Assembly: GCA_036785705.1 (NCBI GenBank)
Contig: JAWUZG010000051.1
Span: forward strand, 12,986,501 to 13,050,500
Source of the DNA: Acanthornis magna
Taxonomy: Eukaryota > Chordata > Aves > Passeriformes > Acanthizidae
DNA length: 64,000 bases
Direction: 5' to 3'
Each line of letters starts with the position of its first letter. Position 1 is the first letter of the stretch. The notes under the pieces are model-generated. The model saw only the letters and a program-made list of their open reading frames with translations, was not told the origin of the DNA and did not search any database. Below, piece by piece: positions 48,120 to 63,100 of the stretch. The position numbers and the translations under genes are program-made.

Positions 48120-51100
48120 ACCCTTCCTCTGGCAAATTTATTGTGCTTTATTTTGATAGGGCAGTTTCTGTATTTAAGGACCCATCACAGACTTCTGTCT
48201 CATTTGCCCTGACTAGAGACACTGAAAGAGTAACCAGCTTTAACACACACCAGCTCCACACCCCAGTGGTCTTGGATACGCTGAATTGAAGCAGGCTGTG
48301 TAAAGATGATAAAAATGAAGTACATCAAAGAAATCAGAATTGCTTCTTCATCCCTCTTGCTCACTGTGCTTGAGCCCCACACATCCACTCCAAAATGAGT
48401 TTGTGCATGTCTCACTGAACTGAATTGCTGTGTGAGTTCTTTCCAGTGTTTCACAATGAAAATAAATGGGAAGTGCATCAAATAGATTGAGGGGAAGCTG
48501 CCTGTGATCTGCAAGCATTCCTTCTGAAATCCCACTTGGCATGCTCTGAAAGGCAAACAGGAGTCGTGTAAGTTTTAAATAACCTCTTCTCTTTCTCACA
48601 ACTAAAAGACACACTGCTAGTAATAGCAATCTAAAACTGGACAAATGGTTTCCATGATCTGAAATAGCCTGACAATGTACCACCTGTTCACTGCTCATTT
48701 GAGTTTTGGACAGCACTTCATGGTGCAATGTCTTCTGCTCTCAGCAAGAAGTGAGAGAAGGGGGCACAGACTCAGATTCAACAAACAACAGTGAAAACAG
48801 TTCAAATTTGAGCATCTTTCTGCAGTATCTGAGCATCTTTATTTCATACAACTCGAGAACGTTATATCTATTCCAGAAACAATCACCCACATCGCAGCCA
48901 GGACAGCAGCATGTCTCAAGCTGTAATTGTTTGTGACACCATGTCAGCTCCTGTGATGACAGGAGCATTTTGTTGCAGGCATCAAAGTAACACAGACCAG
49001 ACTCTGCCAACCACACTCAAACCATGTACCTTTCTCTGCAAGGAGGTACCTTGATGTCAGTGGGGTTATTCACAAAATAAATCATAACTTGATGCAAATA
49101 AATGCGGAAGCTCACAGATCACAAACATGCCTGTAACAGACCAGCACTGTTCGCTCTGTTTTGAGGTGTTGAGCTTCCCAGGACACTCCCCTCTGCCAGA
49201 GCAGGAGAATTCGCAAATCCTTCTTTAATAATAAGCTGGTGCAAATGCAGAACCTAATTGATTAATACAAAATTCACTTTCATCTGGCATGAAGTGCAAG
49301 GGAGCAAGCAGGCACTGACAGGACACACTGCTTGGAGAGTGATGCTGTTGAGCACAGCAATTCTCTGTGTCTGCTTTCCTGAGACTTATAGCACTTACAC
49401 AACCACAAGGTCATCAAAGGCATCACAACAGTCACAAAATGCTCCCAATACAAAAAAATAAATGGGAATTCCACAACTCTCCATGTGCTTTGCTTTGGCA
49501 TTACATCACCAGCATGGCACATACTAACAGGCTTCCCGTTATTACATACTTACATTTGATCTTATTTTGAACCATGCAAAAATAGAAAAAGCCATTTTAA
49601 CATACATATGCATGAAGACTTTCTCATTTATATCAATCACTGTTTAAAAGCATCCAGTGCTCTGATTTCTAACTTTTTTCAAATTTAATATTAACATATG
49701 CATGTATGTCTAAGAACATCAATATGTGTAGTAATTATATACATATAAACACACTTGTTATTAACACACTATTAACACATACACATCTGCATGTTCATAC
49801 ACATTCACATAAAAAAGTACAGAGGTATTTCGATAATTTAACAGGTTCCCTTTAATAATCACCTATATTAATGAATATATTCACAAAGAATACATACTTC
49901 TTCATTATTTACTACAGTATTTTTAAAGGCAAACGAAACCTTAATGATGCAGGATGTAATGACATGTGCTTTGATGTGAATGCAGTTTTGTTCATACTAA
50001 ATAGGTAGTATATATAAAATTGCATATGCTAGGCTGATTCACCATTACCAAGACTTCTGACCTTCACATACCACTCTTCTACTCCGAAATTATTAACACA
50101 GGAGTTATAGTGACCACAACACAAATAATTAATTCCTGTAAGAAGCAAGGCTGACTGAAAAAGTGAAACTCTTCTAGGCAGTACATCTCCAAATGCCCCA
50201 AAATAAATAAAAAGTTACAACTGAAAATAATCTTAAAATGGTTTGGGAAATGCAACTTGTGGTTCAAGCCAGCCTACAACTGAAATAAAGGCAGCTCACA
50301 GAAATTATGGAAACCATGGGAAGCTTGTTACAAGACAAAAATATGAAGAAAACAAAACAAGCTTTTTGAGAGAGAAAGGAGGCAAGGTTCTTAGAACTCT
50401 GTATAATGTAGGAACAACCAATACGTAATTAAAAAGAAAGCTTGGAAGAGAAATAGTTGTTTTGCATACATACCCAAAGATAAGTGAGAGAAAAATTTCC
50501 ACTAGGTGGTTTTTTATGTTACAGGAAATTATGTGCTTGTCATTATTCTGTAGGTGGGCATAGTTCATTCAGTTTGGGTGTGCTATGATGGATTAATTTC
50601 AGGCTGCTTTGCAAGTGATATTTTTATTTATTGGTTGATTAAATTGTACTGATCTGTGTACATTAATCTGGGCAAAGATATTTCTCAGGGCTCCCACCTC
50701 TAAATTCAGCACATTGAAAAATAATTGATGCCAATTAAAATGCCAAGTGTTTTGGGCATACCTTGAGACTTTTTTTAATTGCCATTTTTCTTTGGGGGAA
50801 AGGGAGAAGAGGGGCAGAGATGAGGTCAGAGAAAAAAAATAATCCTGAGAATTCCTTATTATTCTCAGTTTTGTTATTAAAAACTGGCCTCAGTCTTCAG
50901 TGAACCAGATTAAGTAATCTCAAGGTCAATGCACTACTTAGAACTTTTCTCACTGCGTCTCTCCTGCATGTCCCATCTGGTACACACAGTGCAAGGTCAA
51001 TTAAAATTCTGTAAAATGAAACAGCTGTCAGCAAAATTGGCTCCCAAGTCCCTGTTCATCCTGTTGCCAGCAGAGTTTTGCTGATCATAGTAGCTGGTCT

Positions 51101-54100
51101 AAAAGTGGCAATGACAGTGTTTTATCACACCCCTACAGTATCACTCCTCAAGGAGCAGAAAACATGGGGCTCAGGTGGGTCCTGCCACGCTGCCCACCAG
51201 TATCCAAACAACAGATAAGCTCTTTGAAACGTAACAGGCCTGGCTGGTGGGCTGGGTAACTAATAAAAAAGGATTAACATACTTCCCTGACAAAAGGGAA
51301 AGGTTCTGCATAGTAGTGGGAGAAGGAGGTACAGAATTCAGTGGTTCACAGCAGCCCAAACCACCTCCTGGACAAATCCCAAATTACTCAGCTATGTGTC
51401 ACCAGCACAGCTAGCCCCAAAAGGAGGATCTCTTTCATGTCTACCAGGCCAACCCACTCTAAGTTTCCACTCTGTAGGCAGTGGACAGTTTTGATTTTTT
51501 TCCTGTTGAAAAACCTAATAATAGCTCAGCTACCCTGGAGCCCAATGCTGTAAAGTCAACTGGCCAAGCAACAGCTGTGAAGCTCTTTTGGAGACTTTCA
51601 GACCATGGAATTGCTAAGAATGCAAATTTTATTATTAATATGGTTCTTCAAACCAGTTGCTGGCCATTTACCATGGCAATAGTTTAGAAATTTCTAGTAA
51701 ATGAGATAAAAATGTTAGACACAAAAGTAATCTGTCCTTGGGGAAGATCACCACAAAACCATAGCATCAAAAATAGCTGTAACAGTGTCAGCACCCTTTT
51801 CTTTTCTCAAATTGCTCTGGCTACATTAGAAAGGGTCCCCTGGCAACTCCAGAAAAATAAGTAATTCTCCCCATCACAGGCATGCATCAAGTACAGTGAG
51901 TGGCACAACTGAGAAATCAAGATGATAGAGTACAGAAAAAAAATCGAATAACAAAACATCTTATCTCCTTGAATAAGGATTAGCTAAATCATTTAAAACA
52001 AACAGTAGAGTAAAACAAGATTTAGTCATAGAAATCAATACAAGAACACATACTCACAAGAAATGAAAAAGTAGTATTTAATTGTATCAAAAGCTGTATC
52101 AAAAGCTGTATATTACAGCTTAATGGAAAACTTTTATGAAATTTTTGCAGTTTAGCTTTTTCAAAATGGGCACATGTATCAAAGGAAGTACTTGTGAGGC
52201 ACACCTGAAGGGTGGACAATGTGTGACTTAGTGGAAACAGACACAATTCTTTCAAAGAACCAAACAAGCTTCAACTTTGTCCCACTGGGTAACATTCAGA
52301 CGGCATAAACTTCTTCACACTCCAGACAGCCTAAGCCTGTGCCAAGCCAATCTGCAACAATTCCCTGTAATAGTTTCTAGGTACTGGCAAAAGCTTATAC
52401 TACAAAGATAAAGATAACATTCTTCAAAAAATACTTCCTGGGGGAGTTCAAAAGGCACATTTAGCATAAACAATTGTTTTTGCCTGTGACAAGATATTCA
52501 GTTTATTCCTTAACCTGATAGATAATTTACATTAAAATCACTGTCCATTCAAGCAAAAAGGAACATGTCTTAATGGAATAATATCAATTTAATTTTCACT
52601 ACACTCTGATATGATAAAAGATTTTTAACTCACAGACATAACTATCTGCAATGCAAAGGATCTCCCACAATACATTTCTAACCATTACATCTCCCTTCTT
52701 TTTAACAGTTTTCCTTTAATATTCAAAATAGGTACTTCCAAACTAATTTTTTACATGACTTGCTGACAGGGAGTGAATTGAAAGACAAAATAAAGGGCAT
52801 ATAAGAGGATAAGACCAGAGGAGATCCTCTGTTATACACATGCAAGCACAGAAGAATAAACTTGGTATGATCAAGGTTAGGTCCAGCTTGTAGTATAGCT
52901 ACAACCTTGCCCTATTCATAATTTGACTTTTGCGTTTTTGTACTTTGCCTATAAGACAGAAAGATGGTAGAAAAGCCACAGAACGTAACTGATCAGAGGT
53001 AAAAAGTAGTAGGTTACCTCCCCTTCTAAGAAAAATAACTTTTTCACCTGCTAGGTAAAGGTTGAATTTGACATCCTGTTACTGCCTTGTACAATGAAAA
53101 ACAGCATCACCAAGGTGAGCAGGGAGAACTCAGCATTCATTTAGTCACTGGAGTTTTAAAAACCATGGTAAGCCGAGGACAAACACAAAGACTTGACATG
53201 ATAGGAACATGACAGGTCCTTTTACTGTTTGCCATCTAATTTAATTTCTTAATTACGAGCTTGCTAAAAAAGAGCAACCAGAGCCTAAAGATACAAGAAC
53301 ATTCCAGCCCAAGGTACAGTTGTTTGGGGTATAGTTCCACTGTTTGCACCCTTCACCAATGGTGATGGGTATAATCATGAGTGAAGGCTGAGAGAACATC
53401 CACAAATCACTTCAGTCCACTTTTTTTCTTTTGTTCTCTCCAAAGCTATCCATTATGCTGAAACTCCCAATAATCTCCTTGTAACTCCAAATGAAATTTA
53501 AAAGCATATTTCTAGAGAGATGGGGAAGTGGGAGATTGTTTTGTTTAAGTAGCATGGGGTTTTGGCTATTTTCAAATCTACTGAAGGAACATTATAAATG
53601 TTAACCTCGTAAAAAGACCTTCTCTTCCTGACAGATGCCACACATTTCACACCATTCAGTCAGTTTAGAAACCACTCAAAAGGGTGCCAGCAATACTGTG
53701 CAACAGTTCATGCTCATAAGAGAACACTATCCAACTCTGAAAAGCAGAGGAACAGGGCAAGCCAGGATACAGCTGACCACACTGGAAATTGTCTGAGCCA
53801 TTATGTTTCCCAATCTCACCTTGTAAATGCTCCATGGGATATTTAAACAATGACAAATGTCTAGGAATTTGGGGTTAATCAAAAGAAAAATCAGTTCACA
53901 CATACTAGTTACAGAAGGTATAAGTGTGTTGAGGGAGAATCCCACAAGTCTGGCTTGAAGTAAGTCTCAACCCCAACACAGGCATCTGGGAGAGGAAACA
54001 GCCTGCGCTCTGGAAAAGACAGACCCAATTCATTCCAGAGGAAATGCTAGCAAAGAAAGCGGGGCAGTTAAAGGGGAAAACTGTCAACAAGTAAGTGGAA

Positions 54101-57100
54101 AGACCTTTCTACACTGTAAGGAAAACACAAGTTAAGAGCTCAGGAAAAGCTAGGCACAAACTAGGGCCTGACTCTCTACTACATTTTCCTCTTCATAGGG
54201 CAGAAAAATAATTCAAAAGTCATCCTAAAGAAAACTTGAGTGTATATAGCCGTCAAACAAAACACTTTTCCATCCGTCCTGATGAACACATAGAACTACT
54301 CTTAAAGCCTTTTCCCCTTCTTTCAGGAAGTTTGCATCACTGGGGTTGATCATGCAATATTTAGAGCCCTGTACACACAAACACCACCACTCTAGGAAAG
54401 CCTCCCCAAAGATTAACTCCCTGCCCAAAGCCAACCAGTATATTATTTGTATGAGCAAAAAATCCCTCCTTCTCCACAATATTCCTATGGGAGAAGTGCA
54501 TGTCACAGTTCCTGGCAAAGTACGACTATTCCTGTGCTTTAAGACCCACCAAGCACTGTGATTCCTTCTTTTTCTAAGAACTACCCATCTATCATGTATG
54601 GAAACTGCTGCTTGCTGCAGAGGGTGAAAAGCTGGTGAAAAAGAGGGTGAAAAGTATGCTCCTCCTGCTGGGGAGGAGTATATATTCCCTCCTTTATTCT
54701 CTTCACCTTCATGTTCTGAAAAAAGGGATCTGTGGTGATTTCAGTACCCTAGCACTAGAGAGAGGGATAGAATTGGCAGTGACACTGTGGAGCTGGAATT
54801 GGTAGGGCTGGTCTGGCTCTCATGAGGATACCACCCTGGAGCATGGACAGTACAATGTTTAATGATGTTGGTGACCTGTACGTTCAGAATTCCACTACTT
54901 ACACAGTGCTAGTGCGTTATTCTAGACACACCTATCTGGAGGTGGAATAATTTCTTTTTCAGGTCCTGTCTTCAAAATCAAACACCAGTATTCTTAATTT
55001 GTTACAGTATTAACTTCAGACAAGCATTTATTCTTGTTAATAGGGAAGAAATAGGTAAACTGGGAGGAAATATTAACTTGGATAAATCCATAAAACTACT
55101 TAATGGGTGGGGTCTAGCCTAGGTCTGACTATGAGAAAGTTTTAGCCAGGAATGTAGCATGGTCCCAGATGTGATGTCTCCCTCAATACTGCCAGTGATT
55201 CATGCTTTTTTACTGTTCTCTATATTGGGAAGCAGCTGTGGCTCACACCTGTATTTCTTGCTGTGAGGTTAACACAGAGAGTCAGGCTGATCCTGTGCAC
55301 TTCAAATCTATAGATCACGATAAAATTGCACAGTGGAACTTGCCAAAAATATTAGGCTGTAATTAAAAAGGATATATAGCAGACTTCACCGAAACTTTAC
55401 AGCACAAATTATTGTTCATAGATACACAGTGCTACTTTACTGACTTCCGGTACGATTCCCACCTTTTTGGCTCATGCATATTTTGCAGACACACAGATTT
55501 GTAGTATGCAGTTATCACAGTCCTGATTTTTCTCAGGTTTTCTCTGAATATGGAAAACTGCATGCATGCATATAATGTAGCATACACTCAGATGTCACCA
55601 CCAAATAATACATTCCACTGAAGAACAATCCTGCAAAGTCTTTTATCCCAACTCTCCTACCCATCTTTACACACAACATGAGAGTTGACATTTTGAGCTT
55701 CTCCGATTTCTGCAGCTTTTTTTAATTTAGAAGCCTTCATATGACATAGAAGTATCAGGTCCCCATCTGACAGAGTATCAGGTTGTCTCATATCAAGTTA
55801 AACTCTCCTTCAGGCTAAGAACAAAACACCCTGACATGTTGCCACATAGAATTAGAGTGACAAATTCCCCAGATTATAAAATATCTGTTGAAAACCAGTT
55901 CCCTATCTAAGGCACAAGGGTTATGTTTCTACACCTCTTATTCTTTGCTTCTTCCTCTGCATATAAAGTACATTTCTCTGTAGTTTGGTCTCTGATACTG
56001 CAAGTTTTCATCCCCTTTCAAGCCACCCTAGCATCTCAAATTTATACGGTACTAGATTATACCTTTGAGGATTTAACTCACTTTTCCAACAAGTCTTACT
56101 TATTACAAGAGCAAATGGAAGGAAGGATAATTTTTTATAGTCAGAAGGATTTAGGGAAATACTGCGCACTCTGATGCATTAAGGTTTCTGAGAGGAGGAA
56201 AGGCACCAGGCTTGTCATTTATGTCAGTGCTCCCTATTTAAGACTAACAATTACAAAGCAATCTCTCATCTGTACAGGCCTTTTGTGAACTGACATGCAG
56301 CTCATTTGTTTAAATGATCAAATAAAGCACATTACGAGTTAATCAGTTCTAACTACCAGGAAAAGAAGAGCTCATACCTAAATTCATTTGCTGCAAGCAG
56401 ATGGTTGATTGCTTTTCTGTCCCTTTATGCTGCAGTGCTGCTCCCTTAGATCCTCTCTACTAAGAGAGGGACATACCAGGAGGTCAGTTTCCTGACAAGG
56501 TCATCTGCCTTCAGAGTATGAAGAGAATTGCACAGAAAGTGGGTTGGGCTATATTTAGAGTTTGGTCCAACTCTGTGCCAAGGTCCCCCCCACTGTCTCT
56601 CTCTTGCAGCACCGTCTCAGGTTTATTCTTGCAGATTCTCAGCCCACAGAACACGAGGATAGGAAAGTCACTCTGAGCTACTGCTGGATCAAGGTTTTTT
56701 GCAATTTGCTAAAAACAAGTGGATCAGCTGTTCAGATGAGGAGTCCTTAAATCCCTCACTCTTCTAGTGTTTATCTTTTTTTCTTTAAGTGGATTTTCCC
56801 TTTTCAGTTGAATAAGGAGAGGAAACTGCCTGGGACAGAGCAAAAAGACTCTCCTGACCTAAGGTAAGGTTGATTCATTTTTGTATTGTCGTAATTACAG
56901 AGCAATTGATGACTTGGATCAGATATGCTTTCTCTGCTATACCAGTTCTGCATGTGAGCATTAAGTATATTTTTGGATGATTAAATTCTTCATGTAAAAA
57001 TACCAATTCTCATTACCACTGTCTATAGGAAATGGCAAAACAAAAGGATATCAGCATGTGCAATAGAACATACACTGTCTGATTTTTACCTGTTTAAATT

Positions 57101-60100
57101 ACTGTACAAAGCACACAGCCATGCCAATAGACTGCATCATTCTGAAAATGAGAGAAACCCAAATGTGTGGCTATATGCACATTGATTACATAAACAGGCA
57201 CACATTTAGATTTCCTGAGTGATGTTTTAGCCATGTTATTTTGTACAATATGAGCGAGCATGGCATCAAGTTTGCAATATACGGCTTGCTGCAAATGGCA
57301 CAGATGTAAGTAAAAAAATAATAATTACTAAATAAACACATGCTCATATCCCTTTATAGTTCTAAAGAAGTTGCTCAGCTCCAGCATACAGATATTACAG
57401 ATCATACTGTATTTGGTTTCCTTTCTACTGTATGCTATACACTGGTTCAGCATTGCTTCTCCTTTTAAAAACACATATGTCTCAACAACTTTCCTCAGCA
57501 CCATTTTAAACTGTCGTGATCCTTAAGGAAAAAAAAACCCTGGGCAGAATACATCATTGCATACCTGTCTGTAAGGAGATCCTAGCACACTTCAGGTCAC
57601 ATAGGCATCATGATACTGTAGTGTGGATCCAACATGAGGAGAATGTTGTCATGTAAAGACACTCTGGAGCCATGGATTTTGCACTGGCACACAGACTTTC
57701 TAATGCAACATAACCACAACAAGCACACAGAAATGGTAACCTGAAAAAATTGGGTAGAAAGGTCCACTTGATCCAAAGGTCCTAACACTGACGGGACAGC
57801 ACCAAAAAGTTCTTCACAACATAATAACTACATAAAAGTCTTAGCAGAAGCAACTGAAGAAATGCAGATGGATTCTGGATTGAAAGTAAGCAAAGAGCAA
57901 GAGAGGTCACCAAGTCACTGGGAGTTCAGCTAAGGTGACTGGGTGAATTCCTGTACTTATTTTAGGTTGTCTTTTCTTAATATAGCTGCTAGTTAAACAA
58001 TACCATGCATCAGGCTGTAAAACATTGTAAGTTAGCAGAAGTTTTATCTGCTGAAGAAACTTCTGATTTTGGTTACTCTCAACTATGTGTAAGATCATCT
58101 CATCATTCTTTGCTTTTGATTTTGCTCAGTAATTTATGCTTGGAGTTTTGAGTGTTACGTTTATCTGAAGGATGTGATAAATGCCATCTTTTTCACACAA
58201 AATACCTTCCTAGCAGTCCTAAGACTCTTTAACAAATGAAAATTATGGCAGCATGCCATGGAACCAACTTGGGCTGTGTTGCATGTGATAATTCAGATTC
58301 ATCCAGAAGGTTTATATTGCGAGAACTTGAAGAAGAGGCTGTTAAAGGAGGGTTACTGAAGTATTGCAAATCCATTTATCAAATTCATCAGCAAGCAAAA
58401 GGCTTTACAGTATAAAAGCATCTAGTGCAGTCTAGGATTCAAACAATCTTTTATAAACTGTTGTTATACACTCATAGAAAAGGGGAAAAATACGTCTTTA
58501 TAAGTTTAAATGTTCAGGTTTTGCCTAAAGTCATTGACTGCTTAATGAATCAACTTAGTTTTTGTGACATGTTCTCCATTTGCATGTGGGAAAATATTAC
58601 TTACTCCCCCATCAATATTAAAGACATCAGGGATGCAGGGTTGGCTTTAAAAAAAGCAGTAGTGATGTGTCTGAGCTTACTAACACAGCATTCACTAAGA
58701 CCCCCTGGCAGATGGACAGGAGCACTGCTGTATCACAGGGACAGACAGGGACTGGCTTGTTTTGAAGGGAGGGACATCACACCTTCCCCACAGGAGCTGA
58801 GCCTAAAATGTGTCTGTCACCCAAACTGGTGGAGGGTTTGTTGACATAGAGAGGAAAGGATGACAGCTTTTGAAAATGGCAGTATGATGATGAATACAAG
58901 CATGGCATTACCAGAAAAAGCCAGAAAGAAGCACATCTGAGTGAACAGGCCTCATATTCTAAGGCAGAAAAACCTCAATCTGCTTCTAACCTCTTTCTGG
59001 GGCCAATCCTACTTGGTAGGATCTTCCTATTCTCTCCTCATTAAACTCCATTAAAAAATTCCAGCATCATGAGCTAGCTTTGTCTTGCTAAGGTGTGATC
59101 TCCAATGGACCCAACATGTCCATCCTAGCAGAGACCACCAGGGAAAGGAAAAAAATTTTTAAAATAAACAAATAAAAAGGAGGAAGTTTATTTTTTTTTC
59201 TCCTCTCATGCAAGAAAGACTGAAACCCTTCTTTTCTACTAGGGGGGCGATGGGGCTGAAACCCACCTTCCTCCCTTGTAGTGGGAGGCATGGCCATATA
59301 TGTTGAATGGCACGCCCAAGGCTGTGGAGGGGGAGGAGGAAGGGAAAGCTTGGCTGATGATGTATGTTGCCAGCTGGCCAGGCAAAGCTCCAAGGCGACA
59401 TTCACACGCTCCTTGCTTTGGCATTGTCCCCCTCAGGGCCAGGGCCAGATGGGTAAATCCAAACAGCGCCAGGGGGATAAGTCCCAGCAGCAGTCAGATC
59501 CCCTACTCTACTCACTCTATTTATGTTTTGCTTTGGGGCTTTCTTCTGGTGAAACCAAACAAATAAACAACCCTGGGATTTTCCTCTCTCCCTGCCAAGC
59601 TGAACGGACAGAAACGAGGTGGGATTTTGGGGAGAGTCAAAGCATACCTCAACCGATACTGAAACAAGGACCTTGGTGTCAGATGCTACAGCACCAATGC
59701 TACACAGCTCTGCAGTCAACCTGCAGGACCCAAGACTCACCTCCATTCACCACCATCAATGCATAGCTGGTGCTGCAGCCAGCATCCAGGCAGGGACACC
59801 CAAAAGGGGATTGGAAGAGTGTGAGAAGGGTAAAGGTGGCACCTGGAGTCAGTCTGTGAGCACTTGGGTACAGCTTTGTGTGTCTACCTGCATAAGAGAG
59901 GAACACAGCATTTGGTATGAAAACAGATTGCTACAACTGCTGAAGGAGCTCTACCTTGAATCCTGAGCTGAAATTTTCTTTCAAAACCTTTAGTGACTAT
60001 TGCCACAACTTCTGAATATACTTTCCAGGAAGGGATGGAAGATGATATGTCAATATCTGCTGTATAGGAAAGAAAGATACTTAAAGACATAGAAAAACCA

Positions 60101-63100
60101 CAAAGCTATAATAAAGCAAACAGTTAATTAAACAATTATAGTAATTCTGCTAAACAGTACTTTCCCCTGAGACTTACTTGTAACAGGGACAGGGAAAGAA
60201 ATCAAAGTTCATACTCACAACCAGCCACATAGCCCCAACCTTTGTCCGACCTGCTTTCACAAATCCATCTCTCAAAAATAGCAAGGAAAAAACCCAACAA
60301 CACAACTTTTCCACAGGGTGCCCTGCTGCATTTTGCTCTCTGTACACCAGTGGCAGAGTTGCAGAAAAGAGTCTGCCCCAAGGTGAGGAATAGACTCATC
60401 TTCATTTTCTTTCAGTCTGATATAAGTGTTGGGACTGACAGAAAGATCTCCAACACTGGTTTTCACATTTTGCATTACAGAACATTACTTTTAACTGTAG
60501 CGAATTGACTCTTGTCTCCTTTAAAGCACATCAAAGCTTCATGCTCACAACTAAGCACAGTAAGGCACAGAACAAGAAATCCACCGCAACACTGAGGTAT
60601 TGTTCGGGCCTGCACAACCACCCTGCTTGACAGCAGCAAGCGCCAGCTCCAAACTCAGGAAAACTGCAGGCAGACTGCTACACGCAGTGCCCTACTTCTC
60701 ACCCAGACATCCTTGTGGTCCCACTCAGTACAACCTTCTGGGTCTCAGTCCTTACTTTGGTGATTATTCAGCACAACCCATTCACGTGAGAAGATGAAGA
60801 CTGTCAACTTTAGAACAATTTCCAATGCAAATCCCACCTATACAAGGTGGCATTAAGCTATGCAGGAAGAAACAGTTAAAACTGGAATTATACAAAACTA
60901 ACACAAATTTCTTATCTTCAATTACACAAGCCTAAATTCCTTCAATCACAGCAAATTCACAGTGACCACAACTGATGCTAAAATGCCACAGAAGGTAATC
61001 CAACAACACTTGAGTTCTGTCTCTAACACCAGAGAGTGAAAGTGCATACAGACAGTTGCAAAACTGTAAATTACAATTTTATATAAAATGAAACATAGTT
61101 CTGTTAGAAGAAATCCTTGAAGGTGAACTTTCCCATTTTTCACTCATGGCCAGCTTTTTAGTATACCAATCTCATCGGCAGGCATTCACTTCAACAGTGA
61201 ACACTGTCCAATCCCTAGTACACAAATAACATTACAAAAAAATAAAATTCAGTATTTACAACATGGTTGTATTTTAGCATAGTCCTCATGCAGTTTTCTT
61301 AACCACTAATAATATTGCAGGTGAATATAGGAATGAAGGATAAAAAGAAAAAAATCTCTAAATGTATGTCAAATAATTTAGATACTCTCCCTAAAGAAAC
61401 AACTTTAAAATCCTGTGCAAAGTATAGTAAAAATAGGCATTTTACATCATCTTGTCAGTCTTTAAGGACATTCAATTTAAATAGCAAATGAGCAGCAGCC
61501 ACTCTTCCTGTCATCGCATTTTATTCTGCTAACACAACGGTTAGAGATGTCATCCAATACAAGTTGATGTTATGTCCCCTCTCACAACACCTGCCTAAAA
61601 GAGGGGGAAGGCAAGGAAGTCCCACTTGGGAAGAGACTGTACAGGATGAGGTTGTCAGTACATGAGAGAAATGAAGGGTTGAAAGGATGTGTCAGGGCTC
61701 ATGTGCTTGAGCACCTGCTGTTGCTGTGCAGTTCCTCTCACTCAGCCAAGCCAAGGGATTGCACATTCCCTGCTGCACATTCACCCATGCACCAGCACCA
61801 ACGCACTTAGAAGGCGAGACAATGGCTGTGATGGAGTTTCTCAACACGGACAAGTAGACACCAAGAGGTTGAAATTATATGACCATTTCTGCAACTCAAG
61901 GCTCTTGAAGGGGGAAAACAGAGCCTTTGTTCCCCCGCACACCAACTTTCATCAGATTTCCAGCTGTCTGAGGTGGACAGCACGTATTCTAGTTACAGGT
62001 TTATTGAGTCTTCCCAGAGATTGTCTCCTTATGTGGGCAAAGAATGTCACAAATCTCTGTGAGCGTAGATATTCCTCCATTTTAGACTGCCCTGTCATAA
62101 ATGTACCAGGTGGGTGTCCCATCAAGTTTGCTCCTCGACACTGAAACAAAAGGAAGAAATGCCAGGCTTCATCAAACAGTGCAGGGTACAGAGTGATCAC
62201 TGCAGAAGGCACAGCTAGACTCTCTCTGTTGTCCTTTCCTGTGACAAGTCACTTAAATAGAGCTGTTAACAATGAAGACATTTTTATGTTTAAAAGTGCA
62301 AAGCCATGGTATGTACTAAGCAGTTAATACTGTACCATTGTTGATGATGTACTACATAGATGAGTTGATACGCTGTGTTTCCTGTGTGTAAATGCCCAGT
62401 GCACATGGTCGGAGGAGGGAATTCTAAAGGGTTTATTTTGATGAAGTCTGGTGCATGTATGTACTTTGTTAGACTAAAGAGCTTGGGAGTGTGCATTGAG
62501 GGACTCATCTGAGAGGGACTGCTTAGCCTTTAGCAAACCACTAGCACTTCTTCCATCTCAGTTTATCTAACTGCAGAAAAACAAAATATGTAGAAATATC
62601 CCTTAATGGGATAACATATGTAAAGTTCAATGGGATTCTGGAAGTGCTATAGAACAATGTAATAGTTGTTTATTATATTCTGACAGAAAGGATATTAAAT
62701 CCCTTTCTTTAACCCTTGAAAAAGCCTGAGTGTTTTTAAAAGTATTTTTGAGAATCCAAACCAGTTGCAGTCAGATCATTAATATGAAGAACAAACTTGG
62801 GGCTCACTCTGTCAGAGACACAACTCAGTATGATGTGTTTTAATTGTGAGTTACAATCTCCAGGTTCCAATATTTACATTTACCGCCACAATCAAAGGCT
62901 TCTTTGTCATGTCTTTGCTATTCAGCAGCTTCTGGGAGAGTGCCCTGATACAACACACGAGAATGATAAGGGTCAGCCTTATCCAGAGGGCTTCACTACC
63001 GCATCCAGCTCAAGGACAAACTGCTGACAGACTCTGCAAAGCCGGGGTCAGAATATACACAGTGTGGGAGAGACAGAAGCAGTGCTTTATCTAGGTCCTG

